Shown here: positions 24,894-37,052 of the stretch, piece by piece
Position numbering within the stretch: position 1 is the stretch's first letter
How the letters are laid out: each line of letters begins with the position of its first letter
Assembly (NCBI RefSeq): GCF_910589235.1
Contig: NC_060978.1
Span: 2,900,877 to 2,964,876, forward strand
Length of the DNA stretch: 64,000 nucleotides
Source: Vespa crabro
Lineage: Eukaryota; Arthropoda; Insecta; Hymenoptera; Vespidae
Direction: 5' to 3'
Notes under the pieces: model-generated
Told to the model about the DNA's origin: nothing
Databases searched by the model: none
The model's input: the letters and a program-made list of their open reading frames with translations, nothing else
Translations under genes and position numbers: made by a program

Positions 24894-25853
24894 CAACGAT
24901 AAAAACGACGACGACGACGACGACGAGGAGGAAAAGGAAAAGTATGAATCGTGTGTTGCGTCTCGACCACGCACCGACTGACTCGTCGTGTATTGCTCGA
25001 CTCAAACGATTTCTTCCTTGAAATTTGCGTGCGTCATCGAGCTCTTCCTGGTCTAAACCCTTTCTCACGGATTCGATTCGGTGCCGTCGACGTGAAAAGT
25101 AAGTAAGTGAAAGATATCGAGATTCTTACGATGATCCTTTCCTATCGATTTAAATCTTATAACACTAATATCGACACTAACATCGGTTCCATCGGATCAC
25201 CGGCAACCTGTTTTTCGTAAAGTTTTTTGTTCTTCGCTTTTGTTCAAACTAAAATTGAAATTTTTTATTAATGCAAAATATTTCACAATTTTGTTATCGT
25301 TGACCAAATAATCTAGTGCAATACATCTTTTTTTGACGTTAAAGTTCCAGGAAAAACAAAACTTACGCATAGGTAATCGAATTTATTTGTTGTAATTTAT
25401 ATAACTATGACTATGCAGAAATCGACGTTGAAGTCACAACAATTCTGCTTGTGTTACTTATCAAATTGAAATAATCAACGATAAGATCTAATATAAAAAA
25501 TATTGTTACCTAATAGTCGAATATATACGTATATATATTTTTTTTAGTAACTTTGCATATAAGTATCAACCGGATAAAAATGTTATTTAACAATCACAAA
25601 GTGTTAATATGACAATATTTTTTTATCGATCGTATACACTATTAACGATTCAAAATATATACATACTGAACGTGATAATGTGTGGCTATCGAAGAATTTT
25701 CTTTACACTAGATTGACTGATGTTTAATCTTCGAAGTTAAATGCTTTTTTTTTTATTTTTTTATTTTTTTATGCGTATGCACATCCACGTGCGAAGGAGA
25801 TAGAAAGATAAGAGAAAGAAACACAGTATTTTCGATAGGCTACACGGATTGTG

Positions 25854-26006
25854 TCACGAATAGGCTACTCGTCGTGAATGGAGCCGTGAAGCCGAAGGCT
25901 CTCTCAATTGGCAGTGTACGAATTCTTGGAAGGAAGAAGGAGACCGGCCGTGGCAGGTCTTGGAGCTCGCATCGTCCAACGCTGAATCACAGTCGAGATC
26001 AGCCAT
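25854..26006 (-). other. Short 50-codon ORF in a GC-rich island, uncertain
   Basis: An ATG at 26006-26004 opens 50 codons (MADLDCDSALDDASSK and onward) to a TGA at 25856-25854. Base composition here is near 50% GC, unlike the roughly 30% GC around it. There is no family match that I recognise and no clear donor site inside. It lies about 1 kb upstream of Ets21C on the same strand, so it could be a distal first exon, an upstream ORF or simply a promoter island. The opposite strand is also open. Confidence 0.25.
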
Positions 26007-26439
26007 CTTTACCCATTTTTTTTTTCACCTTCGGGCTCACATTCAGATCTGCCCGGATGTGTACGATCACGGTAGTATTCTAACAACTAAGTGGATAATA
26101 TATATATCAAAAACGAATAATATGAAAATGCGTAGGTATGTACGATGAATTTCTTATTATTCTCAATTAAATTCTTTCCATACAATTATTTCGTTTAACA
26201 AACAAACGTGATGTTTTTAACATTCGATTTGACTATTTCCATTCAAATCATATTTTTAAACAAATGATTACATCGTACAATAAATCATTTTTTCACTGTT
26301 TATTACAATATTCTTTCTTTACGTATAATGAAGAGTCCTTTTCGTTTAATTGTTTATTAATAAACGTATAATATTAAAACATTTGGAATATCTTATTATT
26401 AATCATCTCATATTTCACTTCGGTTTATAGCTTTATTTG

Positions 26440-26530
26440 AACACACACACACACACAGACACACACACACACACATACACATACACATATATATATATAT
26501 ATATACGTGAGCGTGAATATATATATATAT
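26440..26530. repeat. (CA)n and (TA)n microsatellites
   Basis: CA repeats with minor interruptions, followed by TA repeats broken by ACGTGAGCGTGA. Confidence 0.9.
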
Positions 26531-27206
26531 AGACAAGGAAAGTTTTATTTCGGCATAATAAAGACCAATTTATGTTTTTTCAAACCCGATAACATTTGTG
26601 TGTCATGCTAATAGTTTTTGTCAATACTGTTAGCGAAATTCCAAGAAAGGCAGCTGAAATTTTTGTAATCAATTTCTTTTCGATGTTTGTGCTACTATGA
26701 TTCATACTTTAATCGTGAATGAATGTATATGATTGGAAAAAAAGATACAATTTTAAATAGAATATTATAAAGAGAGAAAATAAGTGTGTGAACATATAAC
26801 GTTTCATATTTTTTTATTTTTCATTTCTTTTCATATCTTTAACCTTTTACAATTGAAGTGTATAACTAAAGAGCAGTGAAATCATAAATTAAGAAAAAAC
26901 TGAATTTGAATGCTTTTAAAGTATATACAGTTGTAATATGTATTAATCTCAGATTTAATATGTTAATAATTTCATCAAATAACTTATAAATATTTTATGA
27001 TAAGATAATATATCTTTGTTAAAATTTTTAATATATTAAAAATGTACATGGTTTTTTTTTTTTTTTAATCATACTCATCACTGATCATTTAAAGTTTTGA
27101 TTACAAATGTGTTCTTTTTGTTGTTTTTTTGCGAAAATCAATTTTATGAAATATTCAAAACTTGAAGACTAGAAAGATATAAATATATTACTATTTTTGT
27201 TATTTC

Positions 27207-28220
27207 TTATTGTCTTTTCTTTGCTGCTTTCACTGCTTTAGTTTTCTGTTTTTCTCCTCCAGATAAAAATGTTGTTATCACTTCTGACATTTCTGGCATA
27301 TTATATATGGTAAGATTGTTAAGTTGTTCCATATCCTAAAAGTATATAATATATAATAAAAATATATACCTTATGGATCATAAAATTATAATTACTTTTA
27401 ACTAACCTTTCTAGTTTCTGGATCGTTCATGATTTTTGGTAGAATCATAATTAGAACCAATGGTAGTATCATCATCAAAACCTAAATATAATTAATTGAT
27501 AAGAATTTATATAATATAAAAAATTACACATAAATATCAAAATGTTATTAACAATTACCATTGGATTAAATAAGAAATCTGTTACTCTCCATTGCTCTCT
27601 GACTTGGAAATATCGGAAAGGAGAAAGTGGCCTCATTTTTAAAGGATATGGTACTTGAATTATTTGTGAAGTTTGAATTAAATTAACTTTTCGTGCCCTG
27701 AATTTTCCTTTTGAATTAATTTCAACTCTAACAGGTTCATAAAAATAATTTGGATTGACAACTTCTACTATGTATGAACCTGATGGTACATTAGAAATTA
27801 CAAATGTTCCATCTTCCCTGAAAAAAATCAATCTATTATTAAAGGAATTAATAAAATAAATGATATTATTAATACAACATAATGGACATAACATATTTTT
27901 AATATAGAATGTAAATGTTTAATTGTTTACTCAAAATTCATTAATTTTACAATAACAATCTTACAATAATATATCGTATAATATATTTTATGAAAATGTT
28001 AATTAATTTACCTTAAAAATCCATAATGTTCACCACCATTAGCCATAACATGAGTCATTAGCTGCCAACCAGTCGAAGCAGTGTTTTCCCATGGGAATAC
28101 TTTTCCTTCGATAATATAAAGATCGGTTGATTGATCTTCCTCGTGTTCTGCATTAATATGATCAGTAATTAAGTTAATAATTAAAAAAATAACAGAACCA
28201 AATTTCAACGAAGAAACCAT
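27207..28220 (-). CDS. EMC7: ER membrane protein complex subunit 7, 223 aa
   Basis: Subunit of the EMC insertase that places transmembrane helices in the ER membrane. Exons: 28220-28012, 27817-27559, 27481-27407, 27335-27207. Phases close at 672 nt. The N-terminal signal peptide is followed by a lumenal beta-sandwich domain with EGKVFPWEN, GFLREDGTFVISNVPSGSYIVEV and FRARKVN. PLKMRPLSPFRYFQVREQW and DFLFNPM lead to the single transmembrane helix (VLMMILPLVLIMILP). A short cytosolic tail ends in a Lys-rich run. Length and order match animal EMC7. The gene is divergent to RBM42, with 502 bp between start codons. Confidence 0.94.
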
Positions 28221-28722
28221 GTTTGCTCTCTCTCCTGTCCACTGAAGTTCATTACTATTTTAACAGCTGATCGCAATGTTGCCAATTTATCTTTAGTGAT
28301 TTTATATCTTATCTTCTTATAACTTTAACGTTTACTATATTTTTAAATAGTATTTATATTTTAATATATTTTATACAATTAATTCTTGGAAATGTTTTAT
28401 TGTCGGAATTATCTAAAAGTTCCAAAAATTTTATTTCAATGACAGAAATGTGCTTATAAAACGTTCGTTTGCACGTAATATTAGTTCATGACTCTACCAA
28501 TAGTTGGCGACCTCGTCGAAACGCGATGGTAACCCTGAGAAAGATTCAAATTTTTGATTTGAAGTTTTGGTATCCCTTATTTAAGCTTATTTCAGGATGT
28601 ACGTGGATAATATCTGAAGTTTCGTTCTTGTGATTTTGTTTCTTAACGTACATTTAATAAAATATTTAAAACTTTTTCACAGAACATTTTTGTGATCAAA
28701 GTGCATAAGAAACTTTACAAAA
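28221..28722. promoter_or_regulatory. Bidirectional promoter interval EMC7 / RBM42
   Basis: Two housekeeping genes start in opposite directions 502 bp apart. A short GC-richer stretch with ACGCGATGGTAACCC (near 28519) lies in the middle. No TATA box is placed to serve either gene. Confidence 0.55.
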
Positions 28723-29285
28723 ATGGAAGACAAACTAAGACAAATGGAAGATGAAATGAGCAGGTAATGAATATTTGCGTACATTTTTTTCACTTAACCT
28801 TTTCTTAACTTTCCTTTCGCTTTGTAACGATTTGGTTATATTTACATTTTGGAATTTTTTTTCCTCATACATTGAATATAAATACATATAGTGTATGGCG
28901 GTACATATATTACAACATAGCTGGAATTAAAACAAGATATCACGTAACTTGATCTCAGGTAATATTCGAAAATTCGAAAAGTTTTTATTTGTTTTGTAAA
29001 TAATATTTCATCTTTATTTACTCTTCTATCTAAATCCATAGATTTGAAGCAGAAATTGGAGGACAGTTAGTGACTCCAATGGTTAGACCTGTAATAGGAG
29101 CCAATACATATAATCAAGTCGCACGTCAACTAGAGCAGCATGAACTTCCAACACCAGTCGTTGCAGCAGCCGCAGCAACATTAGCTTTTCCACCGATGAT
29201 AGGTTTTCCACCACCACCTCCACCACCTCCACCGCCACCACCACCACCAATGTTAATACCGCAACAAGTAGCAAGACAAGGTACA

Positions 29286-29316
<31 letters not shown>

Positions 29317-32300
29317 GTATATATACACACGCACATACACACGCATACGAAATTATTAAAGAGATCTATTTAATTTATATCTTTTATTTCTTTCACTTAC
29401 AGGTACAGTCCCTATCACAACATATTCTTCTCCTGCACAGATAAGTAATCCGTATTTACCAAATATGGTGGATCCATGTTTAAGTGCAACTCCAAAAACT
29501 TATGAATCTACGTCATCGCCAATGATTCATCCAGAAATTATTGAACAGATTATCAATACAAAAATACCAGAAGATGAAGGTAAAAAAAAACCAAAAGTAA
29601 AAGGAGTTAGTACAGCTGCAGAATTGGCCATTAGTCAAGGGAAAGCCAGTTCTATTATGGCAAATGCTAGTGCCGAAGAAAGTCATCCAAAAGGTAAAGG
29701 AAAGAAAAATAAAAAGATTATTAGAATGGCTGGTGGGCAGACTTGGGAAGATCCTTCTCTGTTAGAATGGGACGAAGGTAAATATTTGACATGTCTATTA
29801 AAAGTAAAACATATGAGCAATCATGTCAATTTTGTTTATTATGATTTTAGATGACTTCAGAATATTTTGCGGTGATTTGGGAAATGATGTTACCGATGAA
29901 ATGCTAGTGAGAGTATTTGGCAAGTACCCTAGCTTTCAAAAGGCGAAAGTAGTTAGAGATAAACGAACAAACAAAACTAAAGGTTTCGGATTCGTATCCT
30001 TCAAAGATCCACAAGATTTTATCAAAGCCATGAAAGAGATGAATGGTGAGTAAAAAAGAAAAAAAAGATTATCATGTTAATCGGTATAACAGTTTTTTTT
30101 TTGTTTTTTTTTTTGTTTTAAATATTATCTTCTATTTGAATTCTACAATATATGAGATCTCGAAAATTTATTACATCGCTGTTAAATCATACTAACATAT
30201 TTATCTACAAAGAATTAGATGTAACATAAATTTTACAAACTAGTTTAAATTATTCAGCTATATAAAGATTATATATTAACGATAGAATAAAATCAGCAAA
30301 GTGTTCTAAATATGAAGCGATCGTAGTATGATTTTAAAAGTAATGAGATCAAAATCGTGTTCTTCAGAATTATCTACTAAATGTGTATGTCCGTATCTAT
30401 TTTCCGAGCGTTCCCCATCCGTACGATGTAAAGAGCTGAGGTATTATCGGGTATTGTCGTCTTGATTGCATGGACGGGCCAGTTCTGACGGCGACTCGAT
30501 AATTCGGTTGTGTTAAAGGCGCTGTAGGATTTTCATTCGCTTTTCCAACTTCTTGTTGATGACTCGTTCCTATGATTTACAATAGTACGTTTAAATATAC
30601 GCGACAGAAGTCTCTTATTTTATAAGATATATATTTACATAATGACAAATTCTCACCGGTTGCGGTGCTTGCAGCATGATTGAGTCTAGGTCCATGCGGC
30701 GTCATGTAAAGAACAGAAAAAGGCATACCACCTGCACCCCAGCCATGCGACAAGAAGGAATCCTTTTTAATCGTTTTACTCGAGACTCGTTTGACCGGTA
30801 ATAGTTGTCGAGTTTCGCTCTCCAAAATAGGAACACTGTCCTTCCATGATTGTAATACTGAGTCAGTACCTGCATTCGTGATCTGTCGTCTAGTTTGAAT
30901 TCTACAAATGATAAAGTAGTCATTGGCATTCCAAAATATCGTGCGTGGGTATATCAGCCTGTCGTTATACCGAATATATGCACTGTTAAATACATTTACA
31001 CGTTGCATTCTGCAACATCTAAGACCGTCTATCAGATCGAACATTTTTATTGACCTGTTTTGCAAATTCCATACTGACTTCTGTGATATAATTTTACGTC
31101 GGTAAATAAAATCAAAAATAATTCGTTACACTCGATTTATATATCCCTTGTTCTTCGAGAAAAAAATTATCTTTACGTTTTCGTTAAAATCTGCGATTTT
31201 TGGAAATCGATCGATCGATCGATCGATCGAGATTATTGATCCTTGTACGATCCTTGTTTTAGAACATAGTGAATAGATTTTTACTTATAGTAATTTATCA
31301 AAGAGAACAATTTTCTTTTTTGGAAAATTCTCATCGAAGGGCCTTAATTAAACGTTTCTAAAATAAAAATTATTTAAATACCTCGTCGGTGGGATATCTT
31401 CGGGTAAAATGATCGTATCGGCGGCAACTGGCTCAAGTGGTAACATCTCTAAGCATCGTACATTTGGCGAGCAGTCCGACGTGATAACAGGTGCGAAATT
31501 TTCTCTTTTTTCCCAGTCGATTTGCGGACTCAATAAGGGTGCGGCTGTTATCATCCCAAGTATATTCAGTCCCAAGATAAGAAGGGCATCCTCTGTTGCT
31601 CGCATTATCTCGTTCCTCGTTTTGAAAAATCGTTGTTTCAGAAAAATCAGCGCCAAAACTTTCCTCGGTTGTCTCTCTGCAACAAAAAAACGGTATTTTG
31701 AATGTTTAATAAATTGAATGTTTAATATTGAAATTTTGCGCGTTTTAACTTCATTAGGTGAATCGATCATTTCATTGATAACATCAATTCATTGATGTTA
31801 ATTCATTGATGATCAATGAATTGATGTTATCCAACTTAATGAAGTATACCAACGATGTATGAACACGTTGTTTATGTTTTCCAAATATTTCAGCGATGAA
31901 TATACCTATTTATATAAAATTGCTTCTAATTTTAGTAAGTCTATATTCGTGTATTTTCCAATCACGGTGGATGTCGCCACCAAAAAGAAAAAAAGGGAGG
32001 GGAGATAAGAAAAAGAAGAAGGAGAATTAAAATTTTTGATTATGCGAGTTCGACGAGCGACTAAGACGAGAATTAACAGACGCAAATTTATTTGATAGAA
32101 ATTTTAATTGAAATTTATCGTATCTTGGCACGAAATTAAATCGTCTATCGCAATCGATTTATGATTTAACATTTCATTCGATTTGACGTTTGATTTCTAC
32201 GAAAGAAATATCGTTGCAATTTGTAATACATAGGAATATAATAGCATTTATTCTCGTAATTGTAAAAATGATTTTCATTTTACAATAAGAATTATTGAAT

Positions 32301-33931
32301 CCTTATATATTTATTAATAATTCATATTGATTTATGAATGAGACGATCGGAGTTTCTAGCTTCTTGGTTGCGGGCGGAAGACTTATAAGATATAATAAAT
32401 GAAAGAATTAGAGAAGGAAGAAAAAGTACTAATAGAAGAAAAAGAAGAAGGAGAAAAAGGAAAGGAAAAGAAAAGATATAGAAAAAGAAGCCTTCGAAGG
32501 AAGGGAATGAAAATTGAATAGCGCGTTGAACGCGAAAGTTTTACCTTTCGAAACAGGACACCGGTCGTTCGTTCGATCGTCTTTTTTAATATAATTCTCA
32601 AGAACAAATTCTTTTCACTCGTTAATTTGTCGATTTATAACTCGTTTCGTTTTCATCCGATGGGATAACTTAATCATCCCAGTTCCGATGATATCGTCTC
32701 GGGGTGACTGCGACGGAATGCATCGCGACGTCGAGCGTCCCCGGTACTCATTCAACAACCCCTACCCTTTCGATGTCGCCTTCGTACCTCCCACCCTATC
32801 ACCAGTGAACCAATCACATCCAACTGTGACCCATTTGCCGCTGTTTCTCTCTTATTTTTTTTCTTCTCTTTCCTTTTTTTTCTTTTTATCTCTATCCTCT
32901 TTGTCTACTTTCGTCGTGTCTCTCTTAAAAGACGCAACACCAACGGCTAAGAACTACGATACGACGACGTCTTCGCTCCTGTATATCTTCTCTCTCTCTC
33001 TCTCTCTCACACACACACTCTCTCTTTCTCTCTTTTTTCTTTTCTTTCTTTTCTTTTTTTCTTCTTCGCGGTCCTCGGATGAATCAGATCCATGTTCCTC
33101 GCGGTACGAAATAGCTCGCGGATGTCCGTAGATATCTTTATTAACCGTCGAGGAACTTCTTGCGACGTGATATCGAATAAAATATCGTTTCTAGGATCCC
33201 TCTCTCTCTCTCTCTCTCTCTCTTCATCAGCTTAGGAGTTCAATGACGCACGAATATATTCTTGTATTATTCGTAGCTTCTATCAAGAATGCCTATGTTT
33301 TTTTTTTCTTTTTTTTTTTTTTTCTCGTAGAAACCTCACGCGCCAAAAATTCAAATCGAAATTATATTTGCGATTACTCACTATCGATGTTATTATTTTT
33401 CTTTTACATTCTTCGCTGAAAAATTGTTTGGACAAAATGTATACGCACTTGGGATGGAGTTGAAGTTCATAGAGACTTTCATTTTGATTGAGTGTCGCAC
33501 GTTTCATATTATTCTCGATTCGAGCAGAAAAAATATACTTTGGACTCGATCTCGTGGATCTTTCGTTATAAACACAGACACATCGCTGTAGGGAAACTTT
33601 CTTTCAATGTATCGTGGGCGTATCGAAAGAAAGAGAGGAACAAAAGTTCTTTAAAATCGCGCGTGTCTAGCGTCCTATGCTAAGTGATACGATCCGATAT
33701 TAGTCAGGCGCAACAAGTAGTTCGAGAGATCATATAAACGAACAGATTCGTGCAGTCATTCAATCCTTTCTAGTTTATTTGCTTAAATGTGTTTTTTCTT
33801 TTTTTTTTTTTTTTATTATTTTATCTTAATTATAAAACGAAGAGTAAAAAATTTATTCGCGTGGAAGCATGAATTTTAATTAAACGATATTTATAGTATC
33901 ATCGATGTATTTTAAAAAGCAACAAGATATT

Positions 33932-33968
<37 letters not shown>

Positions 33969-36900
33969 GTCTCTCTCTCCCTTTCTTTCTCCCCTTCCTC
34001 CTTCTCGCTCGTCGTATATTATTTTTCTTCTTCCTTCGAGTCTATTTTTCAGGGCAAAGAATACAAATAATTCGCACAACATAATTTATTTTAACGACGA
34101 TGTCCGAGGTGTTTCGCACATTACCAAGATCTTTAAGAAGGAAGAAATACTGATCCGCGTTGGCTCGTTCAAATCTTCGAATGTTTGTAGCATTCATGGC
34201 CGTTGACAGAAGTTTTCATATAAACTGAGGAGGGGAGGGAGTTAGAAAGTTAGAGGCAGATTATTCTTGGAATTCGAAGAAAAATTTAGAAAGGAATTCG
34301 AGATTGCGTGGGCAACGCAAGATTTCTCAGTAAAACATGTAAAACATATCTGCTTCCATACATAGATAAGAAAGAGGGAGGGGAAAGGGGGAGAGACGAA
34401 ATAAGAATTGATTTATAACGATCGAGATCGTAAGATAAAATATATTTGATGAAATAAAAGAATTCATTTACCGGTATAGCCTTTGCCGTGTATTATCCTT
34501 TAATTTTATCATCTTGTCTTCTATCTTTTATTTATCGCGTCAAATATAAAAAATATTATAAAATATAATCGTGACATGACAAGGTATTATCGTAATTGTC
34601 ATTCTAGATATATGGAAAAAATACGATCATCGATTTGGTTGGGCATAGATATTTCAATATTGTTGTTGTTCTTGTTGTTGTTATTTTCTTTTTTTCAACG
34701 AAAGCTTCCGATCTCATTAACTGGGTTAAGTAACTTTTTTCTTTTGGAATATCCGAACTAATTACTTTCCACCCCATTCTTTATTTCTCTTTTTCTTTTA
34801 TTTTGTTTGCCTTTTAACGGGTGATGAAGACTTATCGGAAGATCGAAGGAAAGGGACACGTTTCAGACCATGGGTCTGTACTTAAGTAGCCTCACGATAA
34901 AATTACATCTTCCTTACTTAACTTAATGGAATACGTGACCGTGGGCGTGACATACCCTGACCTGTTTACATCTCATACAGTGACCTCGGTCGGCGATTTT
35001 TAACTAATACTTTTAACCCTTTCTCTCTCTCTCTCTCTTTTAACTTAAAATTCGTGGATTCAATTAGATCGAGACACGGAAATGATGACTTATGAATGGA
35101 TATTTGAGATGCGTTCGAGGTACCAATGAGGAACTTATTTGCTTGTGACCCGGGTGTAACCTTGCGCAGCCTTGATAATAATTACACTTCTGATCCGTGA
35201 TCTCGATTACTTTTAAAGTCTAACATGAATATCATCCCTAAAAATTATTTGGTTCAAAGTTTTTTTTTCTTTTTATGATTAGATTGAAAACTTATTAAAA
35301 AGTTGTCACGATTATTGTCTGTTTGATTATCGAAAAATTTACAAATCTGTTGACGCGAAGAGGAAAAAAAAAAGAAAAGTGTTTCGATTTTACAAATTTC
35401 GTGTTGTTTCTTTTTGAACTCCTTGCTGTTGTGAGTGCCATAAAACTTTTTATCTTTTTCTAAAAAGAAAGACAAAGAGAGAGAGAGAGAGAAGCGTGGG
35501 TGCTAAACCGAAGGTATTCTCATTGATACCTCCGCGAAGCTGTGTATTTTCGGATCTCACATTTACCAGTTGCGTTGACATCGCACGAATTCTTTTTCAC
35601 GTAAACGTGTTGCCGTCATATAGTGTCCCTTTTTTTCGTCACATTTTCTTTTTATGCTTCCCTCCTTTAATCTTAACGAGGATATCCTTGGATCGAACGA
35701 GCTGATCGTAACAAGTTCAGAGGTGTTGAATCTGGTTGACGAACTTTTCTTTTATCCGTCGATGAAAATCATTGAAATTTCTTTCTTTCTTTTTTCTTTT
35801 TTTTTTTTTTCTTCTTGGTTCTTTCACTCGTTTAAATTAATATCATTTATTTTATTTGAATGATTGACAAGGATATTCCTTATTTCAATTGTATTTAAAA
35901 TCGTCTATTAGAACTATGATACTACCTTAAAACTAAAATTATATTATACAGATTTCGACAATTTTTATAAAAAGTTTCATAAGATTTTTTTAAAAGCAAA
36001 TACTATGACTTTTTTTTATCTTATACTTATGATCAATTTTATAAATTTCTTCTGTAATTTTTTTGTCAGAGATACATATAAGATATATCTTGATATATCG
36101 GAATAGTGTGTGTGTGTGTGTGTGTGTGTGTGCATGTGTGTTGTCGGGACAAAATGTCAATCAATTCTTTTTCGCCTTTTTACTACGGTAAATTGCTAAA
36201 AGGGAAAAAACCGTAAAGAATTCTTTCAGAGATAACTTTGAAAGAATATAAGAGATAGGTAGTAGAATATATACGATAAAAATTATTATGCAAAAATGTA
36301 TGTCAATAAAGAACATTTCAAAGATATTCTCGTTGACCTGTTGATACGTGTACGTTAAAAGACTTTTGAACAACAGACTTCTATTGAGAAAATCACGAAA
36401 AGGGCAAAGTATAAAAATATGAAAGAAACATGTCGTGATCACCTGTTGCTGCAAAAAATTTCTCTTCTTTCGTGGCTATTTTTTTCTGAATATTCAGATG
36501 AGTTTTCTTAAATATATACTGAATTTGATTTCAGCATTTTCACTCCTTATTCTTTTCGATTGCGACTTGGAACACGTGTTATTACATAAAATAAATTTTA
36601 TTACTCGTAGTTTAGATTTTACATAATTAAATTTTTAACATTCAATTAACAAGGTTCGTTTAATACATTCTGAATTTTATAAAGTACTATTACAATTTCA
36701 TCGATTTATTTATCTATCATCATTCAACTTTCTAGTCAATTATCTACATATTCTTTTTCATTGATTTCATTAAGATTTAAGATCATATCTATATGATTTT
36801 ACACATATACATATGAGAAATAGTATTTTATTCGTCGCTTGATATCGATTTTAAAGGAATGATTGTATCGCCATTATTTTAGGATTAGGAAGATAATGTT

Positions 36901-37052
36901 TTTATTAATTTCTTGTCTCTATTTTAGGACGATACGTGGGATCTCGGCCGATAAAATTACGGAAGAGTTCGTGGAAGCAGCGAAATTTGGAAACAGTGCG
37001 AAAGAAAGAAAAGGAGAAACAAGCTTTGATTGGTCTATTGACCGGTCGGTGA
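28723..37052 (+). CDS. RBM42: RNA-binding protein 42, 324 aa, with a 6.9-kb last intron
   Basis: Single-RRM protein linked to hnRNP K and splicing. Exons: 28723-28763, 29042-29280, 29403-29777, 29851-30045, 36928-37052. Phases close at 975 nt. The N-terminal part has an FEAEIGGQL-type motif, an Ala run and 14 consecutive prolines. The RRM in exon 4 shows RNP2 (RIFCGDLG) and RNP1 (KGFGFVSF). The last exon gives RYVGSRPIKLRKSSWKQRN, then LETVRKKEKEK, the conserved C-terminus of RBM42. It is in a frame with no long ORF and was found by searching for the expected ending. Without it the protein would stop inside the RRM. An oppositely oriented gene sits in the last intron. Confidence 0.93.
30397..31605 (-). 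CDS. Secreted precursor, probable neuropeptide prohormone, 213 aa
   Basis: No family is recognised. Coding exons: 31605-31382, 30901-30657, 30569-30397; phases close at 642 nt. A 5' UTR exon acceptor is likely at about 31680 (TTTTTTTGTTGCAG). Residues 1-22 form a signal peptide (LLILGLNILGMITAA core). Basic cleavage sites: KR 33-34, RR 79-80, KR 112-113, KK 120-121, RR 193-194. Segment 122-147 begins DSFLSHGWGAGGMPF and ends HGPR. After RR 194 comes Gln-Tyr-Pro and a segment ending FTSYGWGTL, then Gly-Lys and the stop. This predicts a 17-residue peptide with pyroglutamate and C-terminal amide. A Gly-Trp-Gly motif occurs in both segments. Only two Cys, at 45 and 51. The gene lies wholly inside an RBM42 intron on the other strand. 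Prohormone function is inference. Confidence 0.72.
31748..31845. repeat. Imperfect palindrome (hairpin-forming)
   Basis: Arms 31777-31796 and 31812-31831 are perfect 20-bp inverted repeats (GATAACATCAATTCATTGAT). An outer 9-bp pair, ACTTCATTA at 31748-31756 and TAATGAAGT at 31837-31845, extends the structure. It lies just upstream of the 5' UTR exon of the nested precursor gene. Confidence 0.8.
33931..33978. repeat. (CT)n microsatellite
   Basis: CT repeat with single G interruptions in the RBM42 intron. Confidence 0.85.
36104..36132. repeat. (TG)n microsatellite
   Basis: Uninterrupted TG repeat in the RBM42 intron. Confidence 0.85.

Larger units (their letters stand above)
24894..27206. other. 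Ets21C upstream region and EMC7 3' flank
   Basis: No gene with splice support was found. A GC-rich island at about 25850-26060 stands out from the AT-rich surroundings and holds a 50-codon reverse-strand ORF, listed separately. A CA/TA microsatellite lies at 26440-26530. Confidence 0.45.
30046..36927 (+). other. RBM42 last intron (6.9 kb), outside the nested gene
   Basis: Apart from the nested precursor gene no other coding exon was recognised. Contents: a 98-bp imperfect palindrome at 31748-31845, CT/CA microsatellites at 32991-33033, 33200-33222 and 33931-33978, a less AT-rich block at about 34850-35180, and a TG microsatellite at 36104-36132. The sequence right of 31700 probably includes the promoter of the nested gene. 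Confidence 0.55.

Noticed and set aside
24751..25068. 105-codon minus-strand ORF overlapping Ets21C exon 1
   Set aside because: It is in another frame than the one that joins in phase to the PNT exon; judged a shadow.
31206..31230. GATCGATC tandem repeat (similar one near 61026-61041)
   Set aside because: Short simple repeat; no sign of a regulatory array beyond self-complementarity.
32688..33131. 147-codon plus-strand ORF in the RBM42 intron
   Set aside because: Its second half is translated CT and poly-T repeat. The first part has no recognisable domain and no neighbouring exons.
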